A DNA stretch of 64,000 bases from Gracilariopsis chorda (Eukaryota; Rhodophyta; Florideophyceae; Gracilariales; Gracilariaceae), in NCBI GenBank assembly GCA_003194525.1, contig NBIV01000248.1, forward strand, positions 1 through 64,000. The letters are read 5' to 3'. Position 1 is the first letter of the stretch. Every line of letters starts with the position of its first letter. Shown here in pieces: positions 63,918 through 64,000 of this stretch. The translations under genes and the position numbers were made by a program. Under the pieces are notes generated by a model that was given only the letters and a program-made list of their open reading frames with translations, did not search any database and was not told the origin of the DNA.

Positions 63918-64000
63918 GGCAAAGGCGCATGCTGACCGAGATGCATCAATTGTGACATGATCATTTAGCCCGGATTAGTGGCCGTTTCTTTTTTAGAACT

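Overview
The window is nuclear DNA of a eukaryote. It has genes on both strands, splice-site-like signals, LTR retrotransposons with chromodomains, CACTA, hAT, PIF/Harbinger and Helitron transposons, and an ALG2 N-glycosylation gene. A relic rubredoxin domain of the kind found in plants, algae and cyanobacteria points to a photosynthetic host. The mix of dense transposons and few introns would fit a red alga, but no single feature proves this.

Layout. 0.6-9.8 kb: decayed host genes, namely FKBP (-), an armadillo-like helical protein (+), ALG2 (-) and two divergent small heat-shock genes. 10.6-15.3 kb: CACTA/Tnp2 element with divergent accessory ORF and transposase. 15.8-18.6 kb: one unknown ORF, otherwise empty. 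18.6-23.8 kb: Ty3/gypsy chromovirus (integrase plus chromodomain) followed by an 816-codon gag-like reading frame on the opposite strand and a candidate LTR. 23.8-37.8 kb: a 14-kb palindrome whose arms (about 6.87 kb, 257-bp spacer) each hold an intact, identical C2H2 zinc-finger gene and, at the outer end, the start of an outward-pointing Helitron Rep gene. The right-hand Rep continues to 39.6 kb. 39.6-43.4 kb: copia fragment and a second, internally deleted gypsy element. 44-47.2 kb: relic of a possible Plavaka/Tnp2-like transposase and an unknown spliced gene. 47.8-48.5 kb: a third, solo copy of the palindrome's inner end, itself carrying a 201-bp insertion. 50.2-51.1 kb: intact secreted HExxH metallopeptidase-like gene. 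53.2 kb: small secreted protein. 54.3-57.0 kb: complete hAT transposon with TIRs and an 8-bp target duplication, lying beside a WD40 relic. 59.7-61 kb: dead Harbinger transposase. 61-64 kb: rubredoxin relic and a long, broken gene on the minus strand.

Two themes stand out. First, the palindrome: its inner 4.8 kb per arm is almost identical while the outer 2.1 kb is clearly diverged, and it pairs a zinc-finger gene with Helitron Rep starts. Second, conserved host genes here (ALG2, FKBP, HSP20, WD40) carry several frameshifts or stops, whereas several mobile or accessory genes (zinc finger, hAT, metallopeptidase, most of Tnp2) are open. Either this is a graveyard of host-gene copies, or the assembly has indel errors that happen to spare the mobile genes. 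All family assignments were made by eye from motifs; no database search was run.
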